A stretch of DNA of 48,126 nt from Chlorobiota bacterium (GTDB lineage: Bacteria; Bacteroidota; Ignavibacteria; Tepidaquicellales; OLB5). This document shows, piece by piece, positions 1 to 7,877 of this stretch. The DNA lies in the NCBI GenBank assembly GCA_022616535.1, contig JAKEEM010000072.1:1-48126 (forward strand), in the 5' to 3' direction. Within the stretch, counting starts at the first letter, position 1. Each line of letters begins with the position of its first letter. Below the pieces are notes generated by a model, which saw nothing but the letters and a program-made list of their open reading frames with translations, was not told the DNA's origin and ran no database searches. Position numbers and translations under genes: made by a program.

Positions 1-1270
1 AGTACCCTCCTTAATCACTTTAACGAATGGTTCGCTTTCTCCGCTTTCGTCGGCTGAAATACCCTCTGAAAAACCGTCCAGCTCGCCGTAGAAATATTTC
101 GGCTCGATTTTTCCGTTTCCTTCATTCAAAAAGCCAATCCATGAAAGCCTGAATTTACCGTCCTCAACCGTTATCCTGCATGCTTCGCTTAAAATCTTCT
201 CCCTGTCATTTACTCTTACTATTAACTGGTTTATATTTGATAATACTGCATAAACTCTGTTAAGATATTTAACCCTGTTCTCGGCTTCAACTCGTTCGGT
301 TATATCTATCGCAGTGCCCGAAAGTCCGGTCACATTTCCCTTGCTGTTTTTTGTGACATATGAGTTTGAAAGCAGATACCTGATATTGCCTTCCCTGTTG
401 ATTACGCGCGCTTCGCTATTCTTCCTGCCCTCTCCTGTTTTAATACCTTCTTCGAACAATTTCGTTTTTGCATCCAAATCGGGGGGAGGCACAAAATCCC
501 TGAATGTTTTCTTTCCGATTATATCCTCGGGAGAATAGCCGAGAATCTCCTTAGAAGCATCGTTGATGAAAGTAAAATTTCCTTCTTTATCCAATGAGTA
601 GATCAAATCGTATGTTGTTTCTATCAGCCCCCTGTATTTTTTTTCGCTTTCGATAAGTTCTTCTTCCATCTTTTTTCTCTCGGTTAAATCGTGAACTATC
701 AGAACATACTCAAGCTTGCCTTCCCTTACTACGGCTTTTGTACTTATTTCAACAGGAAAATATTCACCGCTTTTATTTTTATGAGTAAGCTCATACTTGA
801 TTCCCCAAAGGAGCCAGTGCTCCCTCAAGCTGTTGTTTTATTAAATGATGTGATTCCGGCGAGCGGATATCCTTTAAACTCATGTTCTTAAGCTCATCTA
901 TTGTATATCCGTAAAGCTCTTCCGCTTTGCTGTTTGCTTCTATAATTCTGAAATTTTTGCTCAGAATAAATACGGGGTCATTGGCGCTGTCAAAAATATT
1001 CTGCCAGTGCTGATTTGATTTGGCTAAATCAAACTCCAGTTTCCTCCTTAAATTCTCGCTCCTTTTTATTAATAAATAAAGTATCAAAGCTGTTACTATT
1101 ATAAAGGACCAGCCTTTATAAACACTGAGATTCTGGAAGAATTCCTGATTGCCTGTAAGGTTAAAAAGGATTTTATCCGAAACAGTAATCCATAAAATAC
1201 CAAGCAGTAAATATATTAATGAAATCTTAACTGCCGAAGATGCAATCTTATATTTCTTTAAGGCAGGCAT
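1..1270 (-). CDS. PAS/GAF-domain sensor protein, N-terminal part (cut by window edge; one frameshift)
   Basis: This is the N-terminal part of a membrane signalling protein, probably a sensor histidine kinase or cyclase, whose output domain lies beyond the left edge. The first 70 residues contain two membrane segments (about 13-31 and 49-67). A PAS domain follows (FDSANDPVFILSK, ANSKAEELYGYTIDEL), then a PAC-like stretch ending HDLTERKKMEEEL, a second PAS (YDLIYSLDKEGNFTF, GYSPEDIIGKKTF) ending TAIDITERVEAEN, and the start of a GAF-like domain (RVYAVLSNINQLIVRV). The frame breaks near 822-824. Upstream it reads HHLIKQQLEG and downstream WGIKYELTHKNKSGEYFP, in a frame open to base 1. Removing one base from the CCC run (GGG on the coding strand) restores a continuous protein. 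The ligand and output are not visible. Confidence 0.85.
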
Positions 1271-2064
1271 AATTTTCCCCCTAAGGACGTTACATTAAAG
1301 AAATATTTGACTTTTTGTTACCTTATAAGGTTGACCCTTTAAGGTGAAATAAAAATGGATGAAAGTGTTGAGCATACCAAATCCCTCCGTTTAAATTTTA
1401 AGGACCCCTGCAATACGCATTGAATCATTCGCTAACCACCTAAGGCGGCGGTTTTTACCTGAACTGATTTTAATATAAACAATTATTTAAAAAAAATATA
1501 TACTAACTTAAAACCAAGTTAAAAAATCACAAATTCTAAAATCCCTGCCTGCAGCTCAACGAATCAACGACTCGCAGGAGTCGTGGACAGGCAGGCAAAT
1601 GATAAATCAAGCAATCAAATATCAAATAAAATGCACCTTCAGGTATCTAATATTTGCAGAAAATCGAAATATAACGCTGAGGGGTCAATGTTCGATGGAT
1701 ACTTCGGATATTGTAATATCCACAAAGACATTCAACTAACCACTTAACTAATAAACTAATCAACCATTTACCGCCCTTACCACATTAGCACATATATAAG
1801 ACTAAAATCCGTAACTTTTGTAATTACAAATTTTACCTTTGCAATTAGAGTAATTAATAGTCAAAAGTGGTCTTAACACTTTTTCTGCGAAATCTATTCG
1901 TAATTAAAACATTTTCCTCGCTTTTATTGTTTTTCTTTTGTTTTTTATGCTTCTGTTTTTTCCAATTCGTAATTCTTAATTCGTAATTTTTAATTGTTTA
2001 CCTACTTTCACCTCATATATGCCTAATGAGGTAAATACACTTGCACTCACGATTTTTATACTAT
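1271..2064. other. Gene-poor intergenic DNA with simple hairpins
   Basis: No credible gene is seen on either strand. The stretch is AT-rich, with word-like low-complexity runs (repeated TTCGTAATT near 1965-1997; AAATATCAAATAAA near 1615-1630). There is a perfect hairpin at 1567-1584 (ACGACTC, GCAG, GAGTCGT) next to the GGCAGGCAGG motif that also ends both copies of the structured element. Another hairpin, at 1434-1453, is followed by T residues. It probably also contains the promoter of the minus-strand PAS gene, but no good promoter match stands out. Confidence 0.5.
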
Positions 2065-2467
2065 AACTTTGCATCGCTTGGTTCAACAGCGGCTGGAGGG
2101 CTGCTGCAGGTTACCAGTCTGATGCCCTGCCAAAAGCAGGTTCGGACGGGCGATGAGCCGTTCCGTCACCTCTGAAGGGCGGGATTTGTACAACTGGCTA
2201 AGCTTGGTTCAGGGAGTACCTTCACGACGCATGGGGTATTCCGGCCGTGACGAAAGCAGGGCTTCCTGAGCGACGACTCTAAGGTATAAGACTGTGCTTC
2301 ACTCACGCTAAGCTAACGTGAGATTTTTGAAAGGACCGTTGCTCAGGTTTTTACAACCGGACATGGCTCCAAAGCTTATACTTTATTGTCCCCCGGGCAA
2401 TCGGGGCGAGTCTCCAACAGTCGAGTATAGCTGCCAACTCACAAGGTACGCCCACAAGGCAGGCAGG
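2065..2467 (+). ncRNA. Structured RNA-like repeat element, copy 1 (possible HEARO/omega RNA relative)
   Basis: This is a GC-rich island of about 400 bases with dense base-pairing potential and no plausible protein. Visible helices: GGAGTACC (2214) with GGGTATTCC (2234); CGTCAC (2164) with GTGACG (about 2247); an element near 2310-2330 with CTCACG pairing CGTGAG; and a stem capped by a GCAA tetraloop near 2391-2406. Its 3' half (2257-2467) recurs inverted at 47891-48126. There the tetraloop stem changes a G.U pair to A-U and a 24-base stem-loop is inserted, which is how a selected RNA fold varies. The 5' half (GGACGGGCGATGAGCCG and neighbours) recalls HEARO/IscB omega RNA from memory only. No IscB gene is adjacent. 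The 5' boundary is approximate. Confidence 0.55.
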
Positions 2468-2959
2468 AGTCACAATCCCACTTTCAAAAACCGTCTTCGG
2501 ACGAATTAAATCCACCATGGTGGTATTTTTATAAAATGTCAAATGTCAAAATCCAAACTTGTCCTCGCGGAGGCGGGGATGTCAAATAAATATTAAATAA
2601 CAAATAACAAATAGTAAATAAAGAAAATGTAGTGGCGAGGTTTCTATTGTGTCTTAGTGTCTTCGTGGCGAATTAAAAAGATTAATCAAGGTAATCCTTT
2701 AATCCGGGGAATCACGGTTCAGACAAATGTCTCAAAATTCACCGGTTCAAAGTCTCAGAAATATCGGTTTTTTCCTTTCAATCTGAAACCTCAAATCTGC
2801 AATCTGTTAATCTTTAAATCGTTTTTCGGCAGCATCAAGCTCTGCGCTTAATTCCCGTGGCAGCTTATCGCCACTTTTTTGGTGTTGCCTGCCCCGATTA
2901 CTTGGTGGTCACCAACAAAAATATTTGGATTCCCGCCTGCCGGGAATGACACAATCCCC
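2468..2959. repeat. Intergenic repeats and hairpins downstream of the RNA element
   Basis: No gene is supported here. A palindrome with trailing T residues at 2512-2531 (CCACCATGGTGG then TATTTTTAT) could end the preceding RNA. Next come low-complexity words (AAATGTCAAA repeated near 2536; AAATAACAAATAAC near 2595) and the phrase CTTAGTGTCTTCGTGGCGAA at 2653. Two hairpins close the region: 2902-2915 (TTGGTG GT CACCAA) and 2929-2947 (ATTCCCG, CCTGC, CGGGAAT). These look like dispersed non-coding repeats, not genes. Confidence 0.5.
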
Positions 2960-3289
2960 TCAGCTCAAATCCTCAATCCCAGCTCTTGGTGCGTTGTGTT
3001 TCACTGCTTCAATGCCCCTTGCCACGGCTCGCGGCGTGGTATACACGTGGCTTTTGCCAACCGTCTCGCCCCACGGCGATAAAAGCTCAAAATGCCAGCT
3101 TTTATCCCCGCCAAAAGTTTTATACAGCCCGTCCACGTGTGCAAAATCACGTGCCAGTATTACGCACCTAATGCAGTCCTCGCGCGTCTTATATCCTTCG
3201 CCGGATAAAATAGCAACGCCGCCTGAGCTCATCAGCCGGTAGTAAAACCCTTCGCCCCCTTTATACACCTTGAACTTCGGCTCAAACAT
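2960..3289 (-). CDS. YegP/DUF1508-like protein with two tandem repeats
   Basis: A small soluble protein of about 109 residues made of two copies of the DUF1508 (YegP-type) beta-sheet unit. The first runs FKVYKGGEGFYYRLMSSGG, then ILSGEGYKTREDCIRCV. The second runs SWHFELLSPWGETVGKSHVY, then TTPRAVARGIEAVKHNAP. The alternation of 'G(W)Y(F)RL, G.ILS..Y, I.V' is the family signature. The biochemical role of the family is not established. I start at the ATG at 3289 because the codon extending it upstream is TTG with no better context. It stands alone between repeat-rich stretches. Confidence 0.75.
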   Translation of the reverse strand: MFEPKFKVYKGGEGFYYRLMSSGGVAILSGEGYKTREDCIRCVILARDFAHVDGLYKTFGGDKSWHFELLSPWGETVGKSHVYTTPRAVARGIEAVKHNAPRAGIEDLS

Positions 3290-3536
3290 ACTTTGCAATT
3301 AGCAATTAACAATAAACCAATAATCAAAATATCGATTGATAATTAATAATCACAAAGCTAAGCCCGAACACCGGAACAAAGCCCCCGTAACCATAGCGCT
3401 GAATTAAGAAGGGCGTAAGAAGGAACCGGATGCCTTGTGGAATGTGAAATAACGCTGCCTCCCCTGTGGCTGTTATCTCACGGGGTAAACTAATGTTTTG
3501 GAGTGAAAATGTCAATACAGTTTACCGAACCCCTCT
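3290..3536. other. Non-coding stretch with a large imperfect hairpin
   Basis: No convincing gene. The block 3380-3500 has an imperfect hairpin: GTGAAATAACGC at 3444-3455 can pair with GCTGTTATCTCAC at 3469-3481 with two interruptions. Its composition is higher in GC than its flanks. A 63-codon open frame on the minus strand (3324-3515) crosses it. I regard that frame as incidental because it begins and ends in repeat-like DNA. Confidence 0.4.
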
Positions 3537-3700
3537 TTAATTCTCTCCTTTCGTTAAGGGGAGACAAAAGATAATTTAACCACTGTTGGAAAACCTGACC
3601 CTTCGTTAAGGGGAAACAAAGGCAAACTAATAAATTGTCCTCCCTTTATGAAAGGGAGGTGTCACGCTTGCCTGCTTACAGGCAGGAAGTGACGGAGGGT
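3537..3700. repeat. Cluster of dispersed hairpin repeats
   Basis: There are three repeat units. CTCTCCTTTCGTTAAGGGGAGA with trailing ACAAAAG lies at 3543-3570. A shortened variant (CTTCGTTAAGGGGAAACAAAG) lies at 3601. A CCTCCCTTTATGAAAGGGAGG hairpin at 3639-3659 is followed by a second hairpin, 3661-3693, closing with GTCAC/GTGAC around GCCTGC/GGCAGG. The same units recur at 4475, 4912, 5031 and 5090, bracketing the DUF559 gene. Confidence 0.75.
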
Positions 3701-4440
3701 TTATCCTGCCCAAATAAGCCCGTCGACTTTCTCGTGGAAATCCTTAAGCCGGCACCAGCCCTTTACTCCGTTGCTTGTTTTGATTAAAAACCAGTCGCAC
3801 ATCATATCCTCGATATAGCCCCTGTTAATCTCGCCTGCGGGTGTGATATCGGCTTTGACGAGCGTAATTTTAGTCCCTGCCTTAAGCACGGCTGTAACTT
3901 CTGCGTTGTCATTGTTCGATGCAAGGAGCTTAAACGGCTCCTTAACCTCGGCGTTTTGATTCACGTCATAAAACTCATTTTCAACAAACGTGAGCGTTTT
4001 GGCTTTGGTATCGAATCTGTATTCAACCGCGCGGACCAGAAGCCCATCCACGCAATTTCGGTAAGCGTTCCGCGCCCGTCTGTTTCAAACCCGAAATTTG
4101 ACGGCAGGTGGGCGACCTGCACAATGCTGTTATCAATTAGCTGGTAGAAAAAGCTCTCGTTCTGGTCGCTGGGTCCGTAGCCGATAACAACCGCTTCGCG
4201 AAGGTTATCGTTTCGGTTTAAGTCAACAATCCGCAAATCGGAGTCATACGCGTAAACAAACTCGCCCTTAAGCGTTTTATTGTTAATTGTCAGAGTAAAC
4301 GGCTCATTCTCACCTGCGTGATGAAACTTAATGACATCTTCCACTCCGTCGAAGTTTATATCCAGCACAACGGTTGTATCGCGGCAGTAAGAACTGATTA
4401 CGGCTAAAACCAAAAGCAAAACTGTAATTTTAATTTTCAT
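3701..4440 (-). CDS. Secreted SH3-like domain protein (one frameshift)
   Basis: An exported protein of about 246 residues of unknown role. It starts with a hydrophobic signal sequence (MKIKITVLLLVLAVISSYC; the cysteine context SSYC is a poor lipobox). An acidic region with calcium-loop-like strings follows (DINFDGVEDVIKF, DLNRNDNLREAVV), resembling VCBS/FG-GAP-type repeats. The C-terminal 80 residues look like a bacterial SH3 domain (VTAVLKAGTKITLVKAD, WFLIKTSNGVKGWCRLKDF), which in other proteins often binds cell wall or peptides. The frame breaks near 4043-4045: TLTEIAWMG continues as LLVRAVEYRFDTKAK if one base is added to the CCC run. I treat it as one gene. Confidence 0.6.
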
Positions 4441-4474
4441 TTTTTTAATTGATAGTTGATAGTTAACTCAAACT

Positions 4475-4513
4475 CTCTTTAGTTCTCCCCTTGCGCTAAG
4501 GGGAGACAAAAGA
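4475..4513. repeat. Hairpin repeat between SH3 gene and DUF559 gene
   Basis: CTCCCCTT GCGC TAAGGGGAG with trailing ACAAAAG is the same unit as at 3543 and 4926. Its end coincides with the stop region of the DUF559 gene. It may double as a terminator for that minus-strand gene. Confidence 0.7.
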
Positions 4514-4516
4514 TTA

Positions 4517-4891
4517 TTAAAAATCTTTTAGTAATTCCTCTGCCTTATTTTCAATAAGTTTTATTACCCCGCCGATACCTTCATAAACTTCATCATTCCT
4601 GAATCTTAAAAATTTTATCCCGAGTGATTCAATTGCAGCCTGCCTGTCTGAATCATATTCAAAAGCGGTTTTTTTCATATGGCTTGTGCCGTCAATTTCA
4701 ATTGCCAGTCGCAGTTTTGGGCAGTAAAAATCTACAATGTATGAACCGATGCTGAATTGCCTTAAAAACCGCTGTCCGAAAATTTGTTTGTTTTTAATAT
4801 AACTCCATACAACAGCCTCTGCTTTAGGCATGCTTTTCCTTAAGCTGCGCCTTTTTTGCTTTTGATTTGTTTTATTGAAAATTTCAGTCAT
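4517..4891 (-). CDS. DUF559 domain protein (endonuclease-like fold)
   Basis: A 124-residue protein of the DUF559 family, related in fold to very-short-patch-repair endonucleases. Visible features: an N-terminal basic region (NKTNQKQKRRSLRKSMPKAE), AVVWSYIKNKQIFGQRFLRQ, the core SYIVDFYCPKLRLAIEIDG with likely metal-binding acidic residues, and DSDRQAAIESLGIKFLRFRN, where the final basic motif precedes NDEV. I chose the ATG at 4891 over an upstream ATG at 4939, because the extra 16 residues are translated from a hairpin repeat (4912-4952). The gene is bracketed by the same repeat family on both sides, suggesting it travels with it. No methylase partner is present. Cleavage activity is inferred from the fold only. 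Confidence 0.8.
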   Translation of the reverse strand: MTEIFNKTNQKQKRRSLRKSMPKAEAVVWSYIKNKQIFGQRFLRQFSIGSYIVDFYCPKLRLAIEIDGTSHMKKTAFEYDSDRQAAIESLGIKFLRFRNDEVYEGIGGVIKLIENKAEELLKDF

Positions 4892-4911
4892 AATAAATTC
4901 TGTTTCCCAGA

Positions 4912-4952
4912 ACCCCTCTTTAGTTCTCCCCTTTCGCAAAGGGGAGACAAAA
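4912..4952. repeat. Hairpin repeat upstream of DUF559 gene
   Basis: CTCCCCTTT CGC AAAGGGGAG with trailing ACAAAAAG, preceded by CCCTCTTTAGTT as at 3530 and 4479. It is the best-preserved palindrome of the family in this window. Confidence 0.75.
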
Positions 4953-5030
4953 AGCTTTTGTGATAACCTTTCCTCCTCTATTAAAGATTAAAGGAGGCGT
5001 AAGGTTGAGACTAAGGATTTGCAACTTCGA

Positions 5031-5156
5031 ACTCTCTTCAGTTCTCCCTGTCACAAAGAGAAACGAAACAATAGCATTTGCGCACCATGTCCTCCCTTTA
5101 TGAAAGGACCCGCAGGGCTGCGAAGCGTAACGTGTCACAAAGTGACGGAGGGTTCG
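5031..5156. repeat. Composite hairpin repeat at 3' end of the NUDIX gene
   Basis: Contains a degenerate unit (TTCTCCCTGTCACAAAGAGAAAC at 5040) followed at 5091 by CCTCCCTTTATGAAAGGA. It ends GTCACAAAGTGACGGAGGGTT, matching the end of the 3639-3700 copy. The NUDIX reading frame runs into it and takes its stop codon from it. Confidence 0.65.
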
Positions 5157-5726
5157 AACCTTATAAAACTTTTTAACCCCCGCCTACGCGAGGGCAAGCT
5201 TTCTTCTAACAAGCGACATGTTGCAAGCGTCATTCCGTCGTAAATCTCGTTTGTTGAAATCATATTTTCGATTTCATCTGTGGTGTAGAAACCAAGCTCA
5301 AACTCCTCGGATTCATCTTTTCGGAATTTCATCCGAGGGCTTTAGTCCCTTGGCTATGTAGACTCTGCACATTTCGTTTGTTACGCCGTTGTAGGGATTG
5401 AACTCGCCGATGTATTTCAGCTCGCCGTCAAACCCTGTTTCCTCGATTAGCTCTTTGCGCGCCTCGAAGTCGTAATTATCTTTTTGCTTCACTCCCCCGC
5501 CCGGAAACTCAATGCTGAGGCGGTCGTTTAAATAGCGGTACTGCTTCACCATAAGTATTTTGCCTTTATCGGTTACGGGCACAATAAACACCGAGCCGAA
5601 AGTGAATGCGTAGTGATACTCGCCCCCGCTACCGTTTGGGTATAAATATTTATCAACTTTATAGCTCCACCATTTGTTTGTAAATTTAGTTTCGGAGGAG
5701 ACTTTTTTCCATCTTCCAAGTGCCAT
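5135..5726 (-). CDS. NUDIX hydrolase, ADP-ribose pyrophosphatase-like (one frameshift)
   Basis: A hydrolase of nucleoside-diphosphate derivatives. The variant NUDIX box reads GGVKQKDNYDFEARKELIEE followed by TGF. Asp replaces the usual first Glu, and Lys replaces Arg of REUXEE. N-terminal FTNKWWSYKVDKYLYPNGSG and VTDKGKILMVKQYRY, plus C-terminal YIGEFNPYNGVTNEMCRVYI, resemble ADP-ribose/sugar-nucleotide NUDIX enzymes. The frame breaks at the TTT run 5327-5329. KGLKPSDE continues as FRKDESEEFELGFYTTDEIE when one base is removed. The last 20 or so residues come from the adjacent repeat, so the natural C-terminus may have been replaced. The specific substrate is unknown. Confidence 0.75.
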
Positions 5727-5766
5727 AAAAAATAGTTGGTTAAGTTTACTAAATCGGACTCAATTA

Positions 5767-5797
5767 TTGAAAATCACTTAAAATTTTAGTAAATTTG
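5767..5797 (+). promoter_or_regulatory. Bacteroidota-type promoter for the hydroxylase gene
   Basis: TTG at 5767-5769, 20 bases, then TAAATTTG at 5790-5797, matching the Bacteroidota -33/-7 consensus. The start codon at 5819 leaves a leader of roughly 15 bases. Confidence 0.6.
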
Positions 5798-5818
5798 CGA
5801 TTAAATCATTAAAGAAAA

Positions 5819-6484
5819 ATGGCAAAGTCAAAGTACGTATCCAACAAAAATGAAACAATACCGCTTTTTAAAAACCCGGTATTGGAATATTTTTCGCACA
5901 TCCATCCTGTAACACCGATACTGGTATACGTGCCTGTTTTAACTGCATGCGCATATTTCGGCTTTCAGCAGGTACCGTGGTATAACGGAGTGATTGCATA
6001 CTTCGGCGGCATACTTCTGTGGACGCTGATTGAGTACATAATCCACCGCTGGGCTTTTCACTATGAGCCAAAAACGGAGTGGGGCAAAAAGGCGCACTTC
6101 CTTGTGCACGGAATTCACCACGATTACCCGAGAGATGCAACACGCTTGGTGATGCCGCTGCTTGTGAGCGTTCCGCTTGCACTGTTTTTCTTTTATTCGT
6201 TTATGCTTCTTTTTGGCAATTACTACCTAATAGTCTTTTCGGGATTTGTGCTCGGATACGTGAGCTATGATTCGATTCATTACGCAACGCACCATATTAA
6301 CATGAAGGGGAAAGTCGGAAACTTCCTGCGTGCATACCACCTGCGCCACCACTACGAGGACGAGAACACTGCATACGGCGTTTCAAATCCGCTGTGGGAT
6401 TATATATTCCGTACAATACCAAACTATATGCTGGATTTGAACAAAGTCCCCGACTTGGACGAAAAGAAAGCAAAAGCAAAATAA
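5819..6484 (+). CDS. Fatty acid hydroxylase / sterol desaturase superfamily membrane enzyme
   Basis: A 221-residue integral membrane di-iron enzyme. The four histidine clusters of the superfamily are all present: HRWAFH (about 76-81), HGIHHDYP (about 97-104), HYATHH (about 155-160) and HLRHHYED (about 174-181). Hydrophobic segments at about 32-50, 57-75 and 118-150 flank them. Spacing and the HGIHHDYP string resemble fatty acid 2-hydroxylases (FA2H/Scs7 type), which hydroxylate the alpha carbon of acyl chains of sphingolipids or other lipids. The substrate here is an inference. Transcribed alone, divergently from the NUDIX gene. Confidence 0.85.
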   Translation: MAKSKYVSNKNETIPLFKNPVLEYFSHIHPVTPILVYVPVLTACAYFGFQQVPWYNGVIAYFGGILLWTLIEYIIHRWAFHYEPKTEWGKKAHFLVHGIHHDYPRDATRLVMPLLVSVPLALFFFYSFMLLFGNYYLIVFSGFVLGYVSYDSIHYATHHINMKGKVGNFLRAYHLRHHYEDENTAYGVSNPLWDYIFRTIPNYMLDLNKVPDLDEKKAKAK

Positions 6485-6498
6485 TATCATTTCGATTA

Positions 6499-6837
6499 TT
6501 ATTCCTTAGCTTTACCAATTTCATTTATTTCTTTTGTAAGGAAATAGCTGAGAAGGATTCTGATTAAGACAATTCCGCCGAGCTGGAGGAGCTCTTCATT
6601 TGTCGGCTTAAGTATGGTTTCGATTATATCAGCTGCGATGAGGAACTCAAGTCCGAGCAGAATGTAGTAGCCGAAATCAAGCCGGATTTTATTTAAGACC
6701 GAAATGTCATACTTGCCAAAAAGGCGGCTAATCTCATTTTTGATGAAAAGGATAACTGAGGTGAGCGCGCCGTAAATCATAATTGCAAAGCCTACAATCT
6801 CAACTGCTTTGGATATCTGGTAAAATGTATCTTCCAT
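6499..6837 (-). CDS. DUF1622 family membrane protein
   Basis: A 112-residue protein with three predicted hydrophobic segments (about 12-32, 55-72, 84-98). The conserved DUF1622 strings are VEIVGFAIMIYGALTS, IRLDFGYYILLGLEFLIAAD and ILLSYFLTKEI. The family is widespread and functionally uncharacterised. Its stop lies 14 bases from the convergent hydroxylase gene, and its start is three bases from the end of the yjbQ-like gene, so it is probably the last gene of a minus-strand operon. Confidence 0.85.
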   Translation of the reverse strand: MEDTFYQISKAVEIVGFAIMIYGALTSVILFIKNEISRLFGKYDISVLNKIRLDFGYYILLGLEFLIAADIIETILKPTNEELLQLGGIVLIRILLSYFLTKEINEIGKAKE

Positions 6838-6840
6838 AAT

Positions 6841-7263
6841 TTACTCCCCCATTAATGTTACGACAATTTTTCTGCTGCCTCCTCTGTTTCTGTGCTCGCA
6901 AAGGTAAATCCCCTGCCACGTGCCGAGATTTAGTCTCCCGCCGGTGATTGGTATTGTTACCCCCGTGCCGATTAACGTTGTTTTTATATGCGAAGTCATA
7001 TCGTCCGGACCTTCGAGCGTGTGCTCGTAATACTCAGCATCCTCAGGCACCATCACGTTGAAGTGTGTTTCCATATCTGTGCGGACCGAAGGGTCGGCGT
7101 TTTCATTTATCGATAGCGACGCCGATGTATGCTTGATGAACACATGCGCAAGTCCCGTGCTTATTTGCTTTAATTCGGGGATATGGCTTAATACTTCGTC
7201 TGTGATTATGTGAAATCCCCTCGCGCGCGGCTTAAGCGAAAATTCTTTTTGAATAATTTTCAT
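6841..7263 (-). CDS. yjbQ: YjbQ / UPF0047 family protein
   Basis: About 140 residues, the full family length. Signature elements: GFHIITDEV, GLAHVFIKHTSASLSINENA, ETHFNVMVPED, DDMTSHIKTTLIGTGVTIPI, NLGTWQGIYLCEHRNRGGSR. Conserved His and Asp/Glu residues (HTSAS, MTSHIK, CEHR) form the presumed metal site. Some members show weak thiamine-phosphate synthase activity in vitro; the true role is unsettled. I start at ATG 7263, which shares one base with the stop of the upstream 44-codon gene (TGATG overlap), indicating translational coupling. A GTG one codon earlier is also possible. Confidence 0.9.
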   Translation of the reverse strand: MKIIQKEFSLKPRARGFHIITDEVLSHIPELKQISTGLAHVFIKHTSASLSINENADPSVRTDMETHFNVMVPEDAEYYEHTLEGPDDMTSHIKTTLIGTGVTIPITGGRLNLGTWQGIYLCEHRNRGGSRKIVVTLMGE

Positions 7264-7397
7264 CACTCCCCGTTCGGGCTGAGTTTTTCCTGCTTTTTTT
7301 TCTTCTGGTCATCATAAGAGGTCTTTACAATAAAGAAAATATAAGCAATAAACATCAGCACCCCTATTGAGCAGAATATTATTAGAGCTGTATCCAT
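7263..7397 (-). CDS. Small single-span membrane protein (44 aa)
   Basis: A short gene coding 44 residues: MDTALIIFCSIGVLMFIAYI forms the start of a transmembrane helix that continues to about residue 24, followed by a strongly basic tail with a KKKK run. Its TGA overlaps the ATG of the yjbQ-like gene by one base. That overlap and the membrane-then-basic design support it as real. No family recognised; it could anchor or regulate a neighbouring product. Confidence 0.6.
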   Translation of the reverse strand: MDTALIIFCSIGVLMFIAYIFFIVKTSYDDQKKKKQEKLSPNGE

Positions 7398-7422
7398 TAA
7401 TTTTTTTTAAATTATACCCGAA

Positions 7423-7869
7423 TTATTTTGAAGGTACACCCGCAATCAGCATGATTACAACTACTATTATCAATATGCTTGAAAACAAAATCCCCATACC
7501 GCCGATGAGCCATGCAATAAAAAAGAATTTCCATTTCTTGCCGCCGCGCCTTGCCTTTTTGGGATTGGAAGGGTCATAAAGAACTATAACCTCATCTCCA
7601 ATTTGAAAATCAGGGTGGTTGCTTGACCAGTTTTCCGTAAACTCAATTTCCTGCCCCATTCTGTCGGTAAATATTATCTTCGGTGAATACATTGCTCCTC
7701 CGCCGTCTGCACTGCCTTGATATACCTTATCAACTACCTTCCCGCGTGTTTCAATTGCGGCTGTAAGAAATCGTTTGGTTCTGACATATGATATTATGCC
7801 GATAGCAAGCATAGTAAACGAAAGCAATGCATTAGCACCAAAAATAAGATATATTTCGTTTTGCGTCAT
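7423..7869 (-). CDS. DUF3592 domain membrane protein
   Basis: 148 residues. An N-terminal membrane helix (about 8-27) is followed by a small extracytoplasmic beta domain: ETRGKVVDKVY, YSPKIIFTDRMGQEIEFTE and FQIGDEVIVLYDPSNPKKAR, the hallmark strings of DUF3592. A second helix lies at about 116-143. Function unknown. It lies in a same-strand run with the DUF1801 gene upstream (8 bases away) and the small membrane protein downstream. Confidence 0.8.
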   Translation of the reverse strand: MTQNEIYLIFGANALLSFTMLAIGIISYVRTKRFLTAAIETRGKVVDKVYQGSADGGGAMYSPKIIFTDRMGQEIEFTENWSSNHPDFQIGDEVIVLYDPSNPKKARRGGKKWKFFFIAWLIGGMGILFSSILIIVVVIMLIAGVPSK

Positions 7870-7877
7870 TCTTTATT

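Noticed and set aside
2065..2467. RNase P RNA, tmRNA, SRP RNA or a group II intron
   Set aside because: None of the defining strings (GAGGAAAGTCC, the tmRNA tRNA-like ends, the SRP tetraloop core, or a domain V hairpin) is visible.
2318..2542. Overlapping 63-codon open frames on both strands over the RNA element
   Set aside because: They cover paired regions of the repeat, lack ribosome sites and are not kept in copy 2, where insertions shift them.
3324..3515. 63-codon frame as a small gene
   Set aside because: It spans a hairpin block and repeat DNA, has no ribosome site and no recognisable domain.
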